Of a stretch of DNA of 49,181 bases, positions 32,994 to 41,224 are shown in pieces; the stretch's first letter is position 1, and each line of letters starts with the position of its first letter. The stretch spans positions 1 through 49,181 of the forward strand of contig JARFRM010000254.1 of the NCBI GenBank assembly GCA_029287235.1. Reading direction: 5' to 3'. The translations under genes and the position numbers were made by a program. Below the pieces are notes generated by a model, which worked only from the letters and a program-made list of their open reading frames with translations, did no database searches and had not been told where the DNA came from. This DNA is from Thermoanaerobaculales bacterium. Its GTDB lineage: Bacteria; Acidobacteriota; Thermoanaerobaculia; Thermoanaerobaculales; Sulfomarinibacteraceae.

Positions 32994-33728
32994 TCAGTCC
33001 TTGTCGCGGTCCACCAGATCCTTGGCTTTGTCCACGACTCCCTCAACCGCATCGCCGGTGGCTTCCGCCACATCCTTCGCCTTGTCCATCACGCCGTCGA
33101 CGACGTCATCGGCCTTGTCCATGACGTTGTCGACCGCATCGTCAGCCTTGTCGACCGCATCGCCCACAACGTCCTCGATGGCGCCGGCGAAGCGGCGCGC
33201 CCCGGTGCCGAGGATGATCATGGACCAGCCTGTCATGAGAATGTGGATCCCGACGAGGATGCCGATGGCCCAGGCGCCAGAGACCGGCCACTGACGCCAG
33301 ATCATGACACCGAGGAGCACGGCGATGATGCCGTTGAAGAGCACCCAGCCCCATCCCTGATCGGGTTTGATCTTGAAGGCCGCGATGATCTCGCAGATAC
33401 CGTCCACCAGGAAGTAGGCCGCGAGGAAGAGGGTCAGCGACATGAGACCCACCATGGGTCGGAAGATGGTCATCAAGCCGGCCAGGACCGCAAGGGCGCC
33501 GATGAGAGTCCCCCAGATCCCGGTGCCCCACTGACCGGATTTCAGGGCGTGGACGATCCGGGCGATGCCCATGAAGAGCAGCAGAAACCCAACCATGACC
33601 GCAACGGTGATGCCGGTGATCAGCGGTGCGCCCACCGCCAGAATTCCGAAGATGACGGTCACGATGCCGAGAAAAATCAAGAAACCGGAGTTCTTCTTCG
33701 CCTCATCGAGCCACGTTCCGTCCGCCAT
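32994..33728 (-). CDS. HdeD-family membrane protein with LEA-like tail
   Basis: A 244-residue protein in two parts. Residues 1-180 are a six-helix HdeD/DUF308 membrane domain (FLIFLGIVTVIFGILAVGAP, GFLLLFMGIARIVHALKS, AVLAGLMTIFRPMVGLMSLT). HdeD is linked to acid resistance in E. coli. Residues about 185-244 are hydrophilic and repeat an 11-residue motif (DKADDAVDNVM, DKADDVVDGVM, DKAKDVAEATG, later DKAKDLV), like late-embryogenesis-abundant or apolipoprotein amphipathic helices. The tail is not part of ordinary HdeD proteins. AGGAGGGG lies before ATG 33728. Confidence 0.82.
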   Translation of the reverse strand: MADGTWLDEAKKNSGFLIFLGIVTVIFGILAVGAPLITGITVAVMVGFLLLFMGIARIVHALKSGQWGTGIWGTLIGALAVLAGLMTIFRPMVGLMSLTLFLAAYFLVDGICEIIAAFKIKPDQGWGWVLFNGIIAVLLGVMIWRQWPVSGAWAIGILVGIHILMTGWSMIILGTGARRFAGAIEDVVGDAVDKADDAVDNVMDKADDVVDGVMDKAKDVAEATGDAVEGVVDKAKDLVDRDKD

Positions 33729-33879
33729 TGCACCCCTCCTTGATTCACAAGTCAGAATTCACCCACTCACTCTCAATTCAATCGGTGATCTCAGAGAAAT
33801 CTAAAGAGCTGCAACCACGCCGTCAAGCCGCATCGCGTCAGCCGGGGAAGAGCATCGCCTTTCCGAACTGAGCGCGCCT

Positions 33880-35526
33880 CTATCGCCAACCGGGCACGGG
33901 CAGCGGCCGGAACTGGTATCTCAGCACGAAGATGTTGGCGTGCCCGTTGTCCTTCACCACGGAGTGGATGTAGTTGAACTTCACCGCCGAAGTACCGCTG
34001 AGGTACCAATTGACTCCGAAACTGTAGTCAACCATCTTTCCACCCGCGATTCCGCCGTCGTTGAGGTCGACATTGGAGACGCGGCCCGTCAACTCGAGCC
34101 CGCCGCCGGGCCTCTTTCTGAACAGCCCTCTGCTCTCTTCTTTCGGGATCACCCGGCTGAACACACCCAGCTGGGTGTCGTAGGACTTTTGTTCACCCGT
34201 GATGAACCACCCCACCTGGACATAGCTTCCCCAGAAGTTCGCACTGCCTGAATCTGTGCCGCTGACGTTGGACTGAATGTACTCCGCCTGGAAGGACCAA
34301 GGACCGCGAACCCCCACGAGCTCGATGCCGTAGAGCTTGATCCTCGATGCCGGAAAATCCCCCGTGTCGACCAGAAAATCGACAAACCGCGCCTCCGGCC
34401 GCGATCGGTACCGGGTGTCTCCATTGGGGTCTCGAGTACTGAATGAACCGCCGACATGGAGCAGTTTACGCCCGCCATCCCGGTAGACCGGCAACCAGGT
34501 GACCCGCGACGAAACCGAGAGGACGGAGTTGGAAGCATTGGCCTCGTTGGTCTGACCCCAACTGAAAAAGCCCACCGCCCACGAGAGTCTCTTGTTCTTG
34601 ATGGTGTCATAGACCATGTAGCCGATGTTGCTTCCTGGGGTGAACGTCCACACCGGTAGGGACCGTTCCAGGAATCCGGTGTAGTAGCTGCTCATCACCC
34701 GCTCGAAGCTGAAGGGCTCCTGGAACGAGCCCAGCCGGAACTGACCGACGCGGTAGCCGAAGACGTTGAGGCCGTGCTCCCGGCCTTCGACAAAGACGTC
34801 GCCGAAACCGGCATCCGCCCCGAAGTTGAACGACAGGCTGTATCGCAGATGGTGATCAACGGTCCCCTGAGCAAAGACCTGTAACCGCCGGAGCTTGAGG
34901 CTGTTGTCGAGCTCTCCATGGAACTGGGTCATTTTTTCGTCGGCTCGCGCCAGAGTTCCATCGACCTGAATCCTGGCGTGGGCGCGGATCGTCAGACGGC
35001 TGTCGAAGAAGTCCCAGACAAGAAGCCCGCGCACACCGTCTTTGAAGGTATCCCACTTCTCCCCGGGGGTCAGCTTGGCGGTCTCAGGGTAGGCGTTGAG
35101 ATCGAACTGCTCCTTGGGCTCGGCGGGAGTCTCCTCTTCGCTTTGTCTCGTCAGAGCCGGAGACGACTCGTCGGTAACGTCAGTTTCGTCGACGGACTCG
35201 GGCTCCGGCGCCGCGTTCGCCGACGCCTCGGCCTCCGATTCGGATTCGTCAATGGGCTCTGTTTCGGGCACCGCGGCCGGTGAAACCTCGGCCGGAGACT
35301 CGGATTCGTCGGCCTGCTCAGGTTCGGATGATGGAGTTTCTTCTACCTCGTCTCCGACCTCCGGGTTCGGTGCAGGATCCAGCATGACCGTCGGGTCGGG
35401 AGTCGGAGTGGCGGTTGGCTCCGTTGTCGGCGGCTCCAATTCCCAGGCGCCCGCCAACGGGCAGACGAGAATCAGGATCGCCCCAAAAACCGCCAACGAA
35501 AGGCGCACCGATTGGCCCCCCCTCAT
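33880..35526 (-). CDS. OprO/OprP-like porin with acidic linker
   Basis: A signal peptide (LSLAVFGAILILVCPLAGAW) is followed by about 120 residues of low-complexity Pro/Glu/Ser/Asp-rich sequence (PEPESVDETDVTDESSPAL), probably disordered in the periplasm. From about residue 160 a barrel of the phosphate-selective porin O/P type begins: WDFFDSRLTIRAHARIQVDG, LRRLQVFAQGTVDHHLRYSL, VGQFRLGSFQEPFSFERVMS, and it ends VVKDNGHANIFVLRYQFRPL. The substrate cannot be told. Starts at ATG 35526 or GTG 35538. Other OprP proteins have only a short N-terminal coiled coil, so the linker is unusual. Confidence 0.78.
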   Translation of the reverse strand: MRGGQSVRLSLAVFGAILILVCPLAGAWELEPPTTEPTATPTPDPTVMLDPAPNPEVGDEVEETPSSEPEQADESESPAEVSPAAVPETEPIDESESEAEASANAAPEPESVDETDVTDESSPALTRQSEEETPAEPKEQFDLNAYPETAKLTPGEKWDTFKDGVRGLLVWDFFDSRLTIRAHARIQVDGTLARADEKMTQFHGELDNSLKLRRLQVFAQGTVDHHLRYSLSFNFGADAGFGDVFVEGREHGLNVFGYRVGQFRLGSFQEPFSFERVMSSYYTGFLERSLPVWTFTPGSNIGYMVYDTIKNKRLSWAVGFFSWGQTNEANASNSVLSVSSRVTWLPVYRDGGRKLLHVGGSFSTRDPNGDTRYRSRPEARFVDFLVDTGDFPASRIKLYGIELVGVRGPWSFQAEYIQSNVSGTDSGSANFWGSYVQVGWFITGEQKSYDTQLGVFSRVIPKEESRGLFRKRPGGGLELTGRVSNVDLNDGGIAGGKMVDYSFGVNWYLSGTSAVKFNYIHSVVKDNGHANIFVLRYQFRPLPVPGWR

Positions 35527-35546
35527 TGCGGAGAACACCTGAGAGC

Positions 35547-36131
35547 TCAGAACATCACCTCGAAATTGACCCCGTAGACCCAGACCTCGTGCCCCTCCAC
35601 GAGATCGAGATTCACGGTGGGGGCGATGCCGTAGCGCGCACCCACGTGGAATATGTAGGCCACCCCGAATCGCATGACGAAGTAGGTCTGATCCTCATCG
35701 ACCTCGGCGGCAGCGGCCTTGAGGAGGTGGTGGTCGACCTCGCCCCGCCCTTTGTGATACTCGACCCCGGGCGCAGCCATCAGAACCAAGCCTTCGCCAA
35801 AGGGAAACCAGAAGACCGCGGGCGCGATCACCAGATTTCGCTGAGCCCCACCCGCATAGTCGATCAATCCACCAACGCTCCAATGCGGATGGATCGTGCG
35901 GGCATACTCGAGGCCCCAAGTCGGTTCGGTTCCATGACCATGCTCGTTTGTCGCACCGAGAAAGAGAGCGAGGGCATTTTTGAAGTGGTGGTCTCCGTTT
36001 CCGTGAGAGTCGGCAGCCTCCGAATGCCCGCCGTGGGCGTCGGGTTCTTCCGCGACGACCGGCGACAAGGTCCAGACCAACATGGCCAGAACAAGGAAAA
36101 CGACCGCAGACCAGGTTCGATGGTGATTCAA
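35547..36131 (-). CDS. Small outer-membrane beta-barrel protein, His-rich N-terminus
   Basis: A 194-residue exported protein with leader VVFLVLAMLVWTLSPVVAEE and a histidine-rich segment (DAHGGHSEAADSHGNGDHHF) that could bind a metal. The remainder shows eight or so short amphipathic strands typical of a small barrel (YARTIHPHWSVGGLIDYA, VIAPAVFWFPFGEG, YGVNFEVMF). I assign no function. The start is TTG 36131 because GGAGGAGAA lies just upstream. It ends 20 bases before the porin gene on the same strand, so both may form a unit. Confidence 0.7.
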   Translation of the reverse strand: MNHHRTWSAVVFLVLAMLVWTLSPVVAEEPDAHGGHSEAADSHGNGDHHFKNALALFLGATNEHGHGTEPTWGLEYARTIHPHWSVGGLIDYAGGAQRNLVIAPAVFWFPFGEGLVLMAAPGVEYHKGRGEVDHHLLKAAAAEVDEDQTYFVMRFGVAYIFHVGARYGIAPTVNLDLVEGHEVWVYGVNFEVMF

Positions 36132-36286
36132 TTCTCCTCCACGATAAACGCGCTTCGCAGCATTATGGCTTCATCCGCGTGAAAAATGAACCACCGAATG
36201 GCGTGGACGGGCTGTCGGTCCTCGCCGGTCGCGCGGGCCGCCGGTTACACTAGGGTGGTCACCGAGCGTTTCCACGGAGCCGACAC

Positions 36287-38311
36287 ATGACAACCACAGG
36301 GAATGCACCCTCGAAGCCCACGTCCTCGACCATCGCGACCATCGCCCTCGTTCTCGGCCTCGGCGCCGTTCTTCTCGTCGCCCAGTCCTCGCACGGATTC
36401 GGCCCGGTGGGTTCGCTCCTCACCGTCGGGCTCTGGATCTCGGTGTGGACCCTGGCGACCCTGGGCGCCGGGCGGGTCGTGGTCAACTCGGCCCGCTCCG
36501 ACGACGCCGCGGGGATCGAGGATCTGCTCATGGCCTGTGTGATCGGTTCCGGCGTGTTGTCGGCCTTGGCGGTCCTTCTGTCGTTTGCCGGGTGGTTTCG
36601 ATCGGCGCCGCTTCTGGGAATCCTCGTTGCAGCCGCCGTGTGGGGAGGCATCGGTCTCATCCGCAGGCCCGTCGCGCTTCCCGGATTGACGAAGCCGGGC
36701 CTCGGTCTGGCGGCCCTGTGGTTCATCGCTCTCGTCGTGGCTGCAACGGTCACGACCTTTTACGACCAGTGGCACCAGCACATCGGCTTTCCCTGGCTGT
36801 GGTTCCAGGAGGGATCGATCCACGTCAATCCGCGGAACTACTACTCTTACATGCCGGTGAACTCGAGCCTGATGTACGCTTACGGAATCGGGACCCTGGG
36901 GGCGTGGTCGGCACAGGCGATCCACTGGTGGTCCGGGGTTGTCACGGTGCTCATCTGTGCCGCCATGGGCCGGCGCGTCGCCTCCGACGGCGGGGCGTGG
37001 TGGGCCGCGGTGATCGTGGCCACCACCCCGAACGTGGTCCACCTGGCCGCCTCGGGCGGGTCGGACCTGGTGGTGACTCTCTTCGCTGCGGGCGCCTGGC
37101 TCGCGCTGCTCCGCAGCGCCGAAGGTTCGGGCTCGTCGCTCCGGTGGTGGCTTCTGGCAGGCGCCTGCGCCGGACTGGCAGCCGGGACCAAGTACACCGC
37201 GCTCGGCACCGTCGTGCTGCCCCTGGGCGCCGGCGCGATCGTGCTCCACCGGCCCTGGCGCCGACCATCGCTGAGACCGTTCGTGAAGGGTGCGGGATTG
37301 GCGACCGTGGGAGGAATTCTGACCTTCGGCCCATGGGTTCTCCGAAACCTCCTGGCGACCGGGGCGCCCCTCTATCCATTCATGACCGGACCATTTCGCA
37401 GTCTGATGAACGCCGACGCCGCCAGGATCCACGAATTGTCTGACGAGTTGGCGGGGTTCGACCTGAGCTGGTCGCACATCGTCGACGGCATCGGTCTGGG
37501 CTCGTTGACGAGCCCCATCGGCGGGTTCGCGCCCGCAGGCCTGTTGTGGCTCGCCGCGGCAGGCGCGGCCCTCATTGCCTTGCCCCGGCTGACACGGCCG
37601 ACCGCCCCCGCTCTGGCGGTCGGTGCACTGGTGGGGATTGCCCTCTGGCTCATCGGTCTCCAGGTGGTCCGCTATCTCCTTCCGGCGCTGTTGCCCCTGG
37701 CCGCCGTCCTCGGAGGCGGGATCGCTCTGGCACTGAAAGAGGCAAGCCCACAGATTCGGCGGGCCGTCACGGTCCTGATCACGGCCGCCGTGGTTTGGAA
37801 TCTCTCCACCATGCTCAATCCCGTGGGTTTCCAGCGTCTCGGATGCTCCCTCGGCGTCAACCCGGTGGAACCCCTTCTCTCGCGATGGGTCAGCTCGTCG
37901 CTCGCATTCGATGCCGTCAAACAGCTGCCCGAGGACGCTCGGCTTCTCCTGGTTGCGGAGAGCCGGGCGTTCGGTTTCGAGCGTGCGGTGGAGTTGGAAA
38001 ACCCCTATCCCTTCGGCGATACACGTCTCGAAGCCCTCGCCCGCGCCTCCGAAACCCCTGACGAAATGGCCGCCCAACTTGCAGCGGAGGAGATCACCCA
38101 CGTTCTCACCAACCGCTGGGAAGCACGGCGAATGGCGGGGATGATCCGTCGCGACCGGTACTTCAACTGCGGTGACGACAGGGTCCTCAACCGTCTCGAT
38201 CGGTTCGCAAGGCACTGCCTCGAACCCGAATGGCTGGGGAACGGGGTTTCGATCTACCGGCTCGATCCGAGCTGCGAATCAACAGGCGCCGGAGACCTCG
38301 CGACCTGGTGA
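36287..38311 (+). CDS. Multispanning glycosyltransferase-like membrane protein (GT39/PMT type)
   Basis: A 674-residue protein with about twelve membrane helices. Between helices 4 and 5 it has FYDQWHQHIGFPWLWFQEGS and YYSYMPVNSSLMYAYGIGTL, reminiscent of the first extracytoplasmic loop of GT-C glycosyltransferases, and a GTKYTALGT motif follows in a later helix. The C-terminal 170 residues are soluble (LLLVAESRAFGFERAVELEN). Such enzymes move sugars from lipid-linked donors to lipid A, proteins or polysaccharides. The acceptor is not known and the family match is weak. A possible -10 TACACT is at 36246. It converges with the holin-family gene with 8 bases between stops. Confidence 0.65.
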   Translation: MTTTGNAPSKPTSSTIATIALVLGLGAVLLVAQSSHGFGPVGSLLTVGLWISVWTLATLGAGRVVVNSARSDDAAGIEDLLMACVIGSGVLSALAVLLSFAGWFRSAPLLGILVAAAVWGGIGLIRRPVALPGLTKPGLGLAALWFIALVVAATVTTFYDQWHQHIGFPWLWFQEGSIHVNPRNYYSYMPVNSSLMYAYGIGTLGAWSAQAIHWWSGVVTVLICAAMGRRVASDGGAWWAAVIVATTPNVVHLAASGGSDLVVTLFAAGAWLALLRSAEGSGSSLRWWLLAGACAGLAAGTKYTALGTVVLPLGAGAIVLHRPWRRPSLRPFVKGAGLATVGGILTFGPWVLRNLLATGAPLYPFMTGPFRSLMNADAARIHELSDELAGFDLSWSHIVDGIGLGSLTSPIGGFAPAGLLWLAAAGAALIALPRLTRPTAPALAVGALVGIALWLIGLQVVRYLLPALLPLAAVLGGGIALALKEASPQIRRAVTVLITAAVVWNLSTMLNPVGFQRLGCSLGVNPVEPLLSRWVSSSLAFDAVKQLPEDARLLLVAESRAFGFERAVELENPYPFGDTRLEALARASETPDEMAAQLAAEEITHVLTNRWEARRMAGMIRRDRYFNCGDDRVLNRLDRFARHCLEPEWLGNGVSIYRLDPSCESTGAGDLATW

Positions 38312-38319
38312 CGGCCGGC

Positions 38320-38664
38320 TCAGTCTTCTCCGGCGAACATCCCGACAAAGGACGAGACGATGCTGACGCCCAGTGCTCCCAGGACCGCCCACCAATATCC
38401 GTCGACATAAAAACCAGGCACCATCTTCGACGCGAGCAGGAAGGTGAGGCCGTTCACGAGAAGATAGAACAGCCCCAGGGTCAGGATTGTGATCGGCAGG
38501 GTGAGGATGGTCAGGACCGGGCGGATCAGGGCGTTGACCAGGCCGAGCACGATGGCGGCGATGGCCAGCGCCTGGGTGGAGTCGACGTGGACTCCGGGAA
38601 GAACATACGCGGTCACCCAGAGTGCCAGGGCGATGACCAGCCAGTGAATCAGAAATCGTTTCAT
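38320..38664 (-). CDS. Phage-holin-family (YvlD-like) membrane protein
   Basis: A 114-residue protein with four closely packed membrane helices: FLIHWLVIALALWVTAYVLP, LAIAAIVLGLVNALIRPVL, LTLPITILTLGLFYLLVNG and YWWAVLGALGVSIVSSFVGM. The order HWLVxALAxW...GLxNALIRPVL...LTLPxTxLTLGLF is the DUF360/YvlD signature. These are ordinary cellular genes in many bacteria despite the name, and there is no phage context here. GAAGGAGAA precedes ATG 38664. Confidence 0.85.
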   Translation of the reverse strand: MKRFLIHWLVIALALWVTAYVLPGVHVDSTQALAIAAIVLGLVNALIRPVLTILTLPITILTLGLFYLLVNGLTFLLASKMVPGFYVDGYWWAVLGALGVSIVSSFVGMFAGED

Positions 38665-38773
38665 GTGATCTTCTCCTTCGAATCGTCGCTTCATGATACC
38701 CCGGAGCGGGGATGGTGTATGGTCGCACCATCTCCCCGTCCTCCAGCGGGATCGGTTGAAAGGTGCAGGACCC

Positions 38774-39376
38774 ATGAGGAAATCGACTCTGCTCGGCTGT
38801 CTGATCATGTTCACAGTGGCGACGGTGGCCTCGGCCCAGGCGCCCCGGGTCGAAATCACTCCGTTCGTGGGATACCAGTTCGGTGGTGAATTGGCGGAGA
38901 TCGGCGACGAGACCACCAATTACAAACTGGACCAGGGCACGACCTGGGGCCTGATGCTCGACGTCGGGGTCACCGATCTCTACCAGGTCGAGCTCTACTA
39001 TTCGTCACAGGGAACAGATCTCAACCGAGGCACCGAGCCGTCGTTGGGGGTCAACATCGATCACATCCAGATCGGCGCGATCCACCAGTACGGCCCGCGA
39101 AATCCCATCAACCCCTACATCGGAATCACCCTCGGGGCGAGTCGATTCGAGATCGACGGCGACAGTGACACCAGGTTTTCAGGAGGTATCTCCGGCGGAA
39201 TCAAGATGATCGTCTCCGACCATCTGGGATTCCGTTTCGACGGACGGATCTTCGGCATCTCGACGGGATCCGAGCCGATCACCTGCTCCGACGAAGTCTG
39301 CATCGGCTACCCCGACACCTCGATCATCTGGCAGTACACCGTCAATGCCGGTGTGATCATCCACTTCGGGGGGTAG
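38774..39376 (+). CDS. Outer-membrane beta-barrel protein
   Basis: A 200-residue exported protein with leader LLGCLIMFTVATVASAQAP. The mature part has eight likely strands with alternating polar/apolar pattern (RVEITPFVGYQFGGELAE, QVELYYSSQGTDLN, INPYIGITLGASRFEIDG, GFRFDGRIFGISTGS) and closes NAGVIIHFGG. This is typical of the OmpA-like or opacity-type small barrels. Two cysteines (ITCSDEVCIGYPD) could bond in a loop. No function assigned. The stop is followed by dispersed heptamer-type repeats. Confidence 0.8.
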   Translation: MRKSTLLGCLIMFTVATVASAQAPRVEITPFVGYQFGGELAEIGDETTNYKLDQGTTWGLMLDVGVTDLYQVELYYSSQGTDLNRGTEPSLGVNIDHIQIGAIHQYGPRNPINPYIGITLGASRFEIDGDSDTRFSGGISGGIKMIVSDHLGFRFDGRIFGISTGSEPITCSDEVCIGYPDTSIIWQYTVNAGVIIHFGG

Positions 39377-39551
39377 GTAGAGGGCTGAATGCAGGATAGG
39401 ACCAACCGCAGGTAGCGCAGTCTTTCCTTTTCGTGAGAGGTGGATTTTACCTGAAACCTGCGACCTGTCTCGGTCGCCCTGACGTCCTGCGATACAATCT
39501 CCATGTCGACAAGCTGCGAGACTGAATGATGGCGTGCTCGGAGGGAGAGCG
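39377..39551. repeat. Spacer with heptamer and shared word repeats (array A6)
   Basis: The spacer holds TGAATGCAGGAT (like array A2), AACCGCAGGTAGCGCAG at 39404-39420 (one mismatch to 684-700) and three heptamers ACCTGAA-ACCTGCG-ACCTGTC at 39449-39469. The TACAAT at 39493-39498 could be the -10 box for the next genes. GGAGGGAGAG at 39540-39549 is the ribosome binding site. Confidence 0.65.
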
Positions 39552-39920
39552 ATGATCAAGTTCATTCAATGTGTCCGAAAGAAGCCTGAGGTCTCGATCC
39601 AAGACTTCCGCCGATCCTGGAAGACCTACCAGTCCAAGGCGACCGACCTGGCCAAAGCCATGAACGTCACGGGACTCACCTTCTGCACCACGCTCAACGT
39701 CGAGGAGAACCTTCAGGTGATGCTCACACGGGGCACGTCCGAGCCCTTCGACGGGGTGGCCGAGTTCCGGATCTCCAACGCACCTCGGACAATCGAGGCC
39801 CTCAGCCGCGAGCCGGGGAAAAGCCTCATGGGGGATCTCCAGAAGCTCCAGACCGACTTCCTCGACATGGAAAACTCGTCGTTCTTCTTTGTCGCCGAAG
39901 AACAGGTCATCCGCCGATGA
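39552..39920 (+). CDS. EthD-like small protein
   Basis: A 122-residue soluble protein resembling the dimeric alpha/beta EthD fold: IKFIQCVRKKPEVSIQDFRR, SWKTYQSKATDLAKAMN, EFRISNAPRTIEALSREPG. EthD proteins and relatives often have a short KFIxxVRKKPxxSxxEF start. No catalytic residue is recognised. GGAGGGAG precedes ATG 39552. Its stop overlaps the ATG of the protease gene (ATGA at 39917), so the two are translated together. Confidence 0.7.
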   Translation: MIKFIQCVRKKPEVSIQDFRRSWKTYQSKATDLAKAMNVTGLTFCTTLNVEENLQVMLTRGTSEPFDGVAEFRISNAPRTIEALSREPGKSLMGDLQKLQTDFLDMENSSFFFVAEEQVIRR

Positions 39921-40957
39921 CAAGGTTCGTCATCGCAACGGTTTGCGCCGCCCTCGCCTGGTCTCAGTCGCTCGACGCGCGAGACTTACCCCTCGCCGAG
40001 CTCTTCGAGACGGTTGACCCGGCGGTGGTTGAGATCGCCACCATCCAGGAGGTCATCGCCGATGAGGGGCCGACAAAGCGAACCCGGGCCGGCGGGCTCG
40101 GTTCGGGCTTCCTGATCTCCGAAGACGGGCTGATCATGACCGCTTCGCACGTTGTCCAGCTCGCCGAGGATGTGGCGGTCCGCTGGGTGACCGGCGAGGT
40201 CAGCAAGGCGAAAATCGTCTCCACCAACCCCAACGCCGATGTGGCGATCATCCGCGCGGAGAAGGTGCCCGAGTCCATCAAACCCCTGGTTCTCGCCGAC
40301 TCGGACCAGGTTCGCATCGGCGACGAGGTCTTCATCATCGGTGCGCCCAGAACCTATGCCCACAGCCTGACCGTCGGCCATGTCAGTGCGCGTCGCGTAC
40401 CGAAGGACCTCTTCGGCGGCATCGAACCGGTGGAGCTTCTCCAAACCGACGCGGCCATCAACGAGGGCAACTCGGGTGGCCCCATGTTCAACATGAACGG
40501 CGAGGTCATCGGCGTGGTCAGCCACATCCTCTCCCAGTCCGGTGGCTCCGAAGGGTTGGGATTTGTCGTCACATCGAATCTGGCGCGAACCGAAATGCTT
40601 GAAAAGAGACCCTTCTGGAGCGGGATCGACGGTTTTCAGCTCACCGAGGGGTGGGCGAAGATCTTCAACCTTCCCCAGGGTGCGGGAATCCTCGTCGAGC
40701 AGGTGGCGGCCGGATCGGCGTCGGCCAGAATCGGTCTCCAACCAGGGTCTTTCCGCGCCGAGATCGAGGGCCAGAATCTCACCGTCGGTGGCGACATCAT
40801 CCTTGCAATTCAGGGAATCCCGGTGGGAGCGGAGAACTTCGGATCAAAGGTCGAGCAGGCGACGACCGAGCTTGCTGAGGAGGATTTCCTCGAGCTCAAG
40901 GTGCTGCGGAGCGGTCGGATCATTTCGCTGAGCAAGCCGATCGGGGAGCTGCGGTAG
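39917..40957 (+). CDS. HtrA/DegP-like serine protease with PDZ domain
   Basis: A 346-residue exported S1C protease. A signal peptide (FVIATVCAALAWSQSLDA) precedes the trypsin-like domain with all three catalytic residues: His78 in MTASHVVQL, Asp108 in NADVAIIRA and Ser186 in NEGNSGGPMF. A single C-terminal PDZ domain follows (GILVEQVAAGSASARIGLQP, GGDIILAIQGIPV). Such proteins remove misfolded envelope proteins. With one PDZ domain it is like DegS or a short HtrA. It is translationally coupled to the EthD-like gene, an unusual partner. GTR-type linker loops LA and L1 look short. Confidence 0.88.
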   Translation: MTRFVIATVCAALAWSQSLDARDLPLAELFETVDPAVVEIATIQEVIADEGPTKRTRAGGLGSGFLISEDGLIMTASHVVQLAEDVAVRWVTGEVSKAKIVSTNPNADVAIIRAEKVPESIKPLVLADSDQVRIGDEVFIIGAPRTYAHSLTVGHVSARRVPKDLFGGIEPVELLQTDAAINEGNSGGPMFNMNGEVIGVVSHILSQSGGSEGLGFVVTSNLARTEMLEKRPFWSGIDGFQLTEGWAKIFNLPQGAGILVEQVAAGSASARIGLQPGSFRAEIEGQNLTVGGDIILAIQGIPVGAENFGSKVEQATTELAEEDFLELKVLRSGRIISLSKPIGELR

Positions 40958-40986
40958 TCAGCGGCCACCCGGCGGCGGATGCGAGA

Positions 40987-41036
40987 GAGCCAGGCACGCA
41001 ACTTTGTTCGCGGAGAACAAAGTTGGAGCCAGGCAC
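40987..41036. repeat. Hairpin between direct repeats GAGCCAGGCAC
   Basis: GAGCCAGGCAC occurs at 40987-40997 and 41026-41036. Between them CAACTTTGTTC (40999-41009) and GAACAAAGTTG (41015-41025) form a perfect 11-bp hairpin with a GCGGA loop. The word GTGCCTGGCTC in such hairpins recalls REP-type elements mobilised by REP-associated transposases, but no transposase is seen here. Confidence 0.75.
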
Positions 41037-41091
41037 TCCTCCCGCGTTCTCTCGAAGTCTCGCAGATGCGGCATCGAAAGGACGTGCCGTC

Positions 41092-41158
41092 CTTGATCAT
41101 TGTTCGGCACCCGTCGGATCCGGTCGCCACTCGGAACTTCCTGCCGAACAATGTCAAG
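41092..41158. repeat. Second imperfect inverted repeat in same spacer
   Basis: CTTGATCATTGTTCGGCA (41092-41109) and TGCCGAACAATGTCAAG (41142-41158) are inverted copies differing by one base insertion, 32 bases apart. The 267-base spacer between the convergent HtrA and ABC1 genes thus has two hairpins and no gene. Confidence 0.65.
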
Positions 41159-41224
41159 GGGGGCACTCACGGGCATCCGCGATCACAGAATCTCTTCGGC
41201 AGCACGCTCGTGGAGGCGTTTCGC

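Noticed and set aside
36245-38215. Long open frame of about 650 codons on the minus strand opposite the glycosyltransferase-like gene
   Set aside because: It mirrors a GC-rich gene with a clear membrane-protein pattern; its own product is low-complexity Gly/Arg/Gln sequence without signal, start site or family.
38320-38664. Prophage holin gene
   Set aside because: The YvlD-like family is common in chromosomes, and there is no lysin, capsid or integrase gene around it.
40958-41224. Transposase gene in the spacer after htrA
   Set aside because: The frames there cross both hairpins and show no catalytic motif; only repeat sequence is supported.
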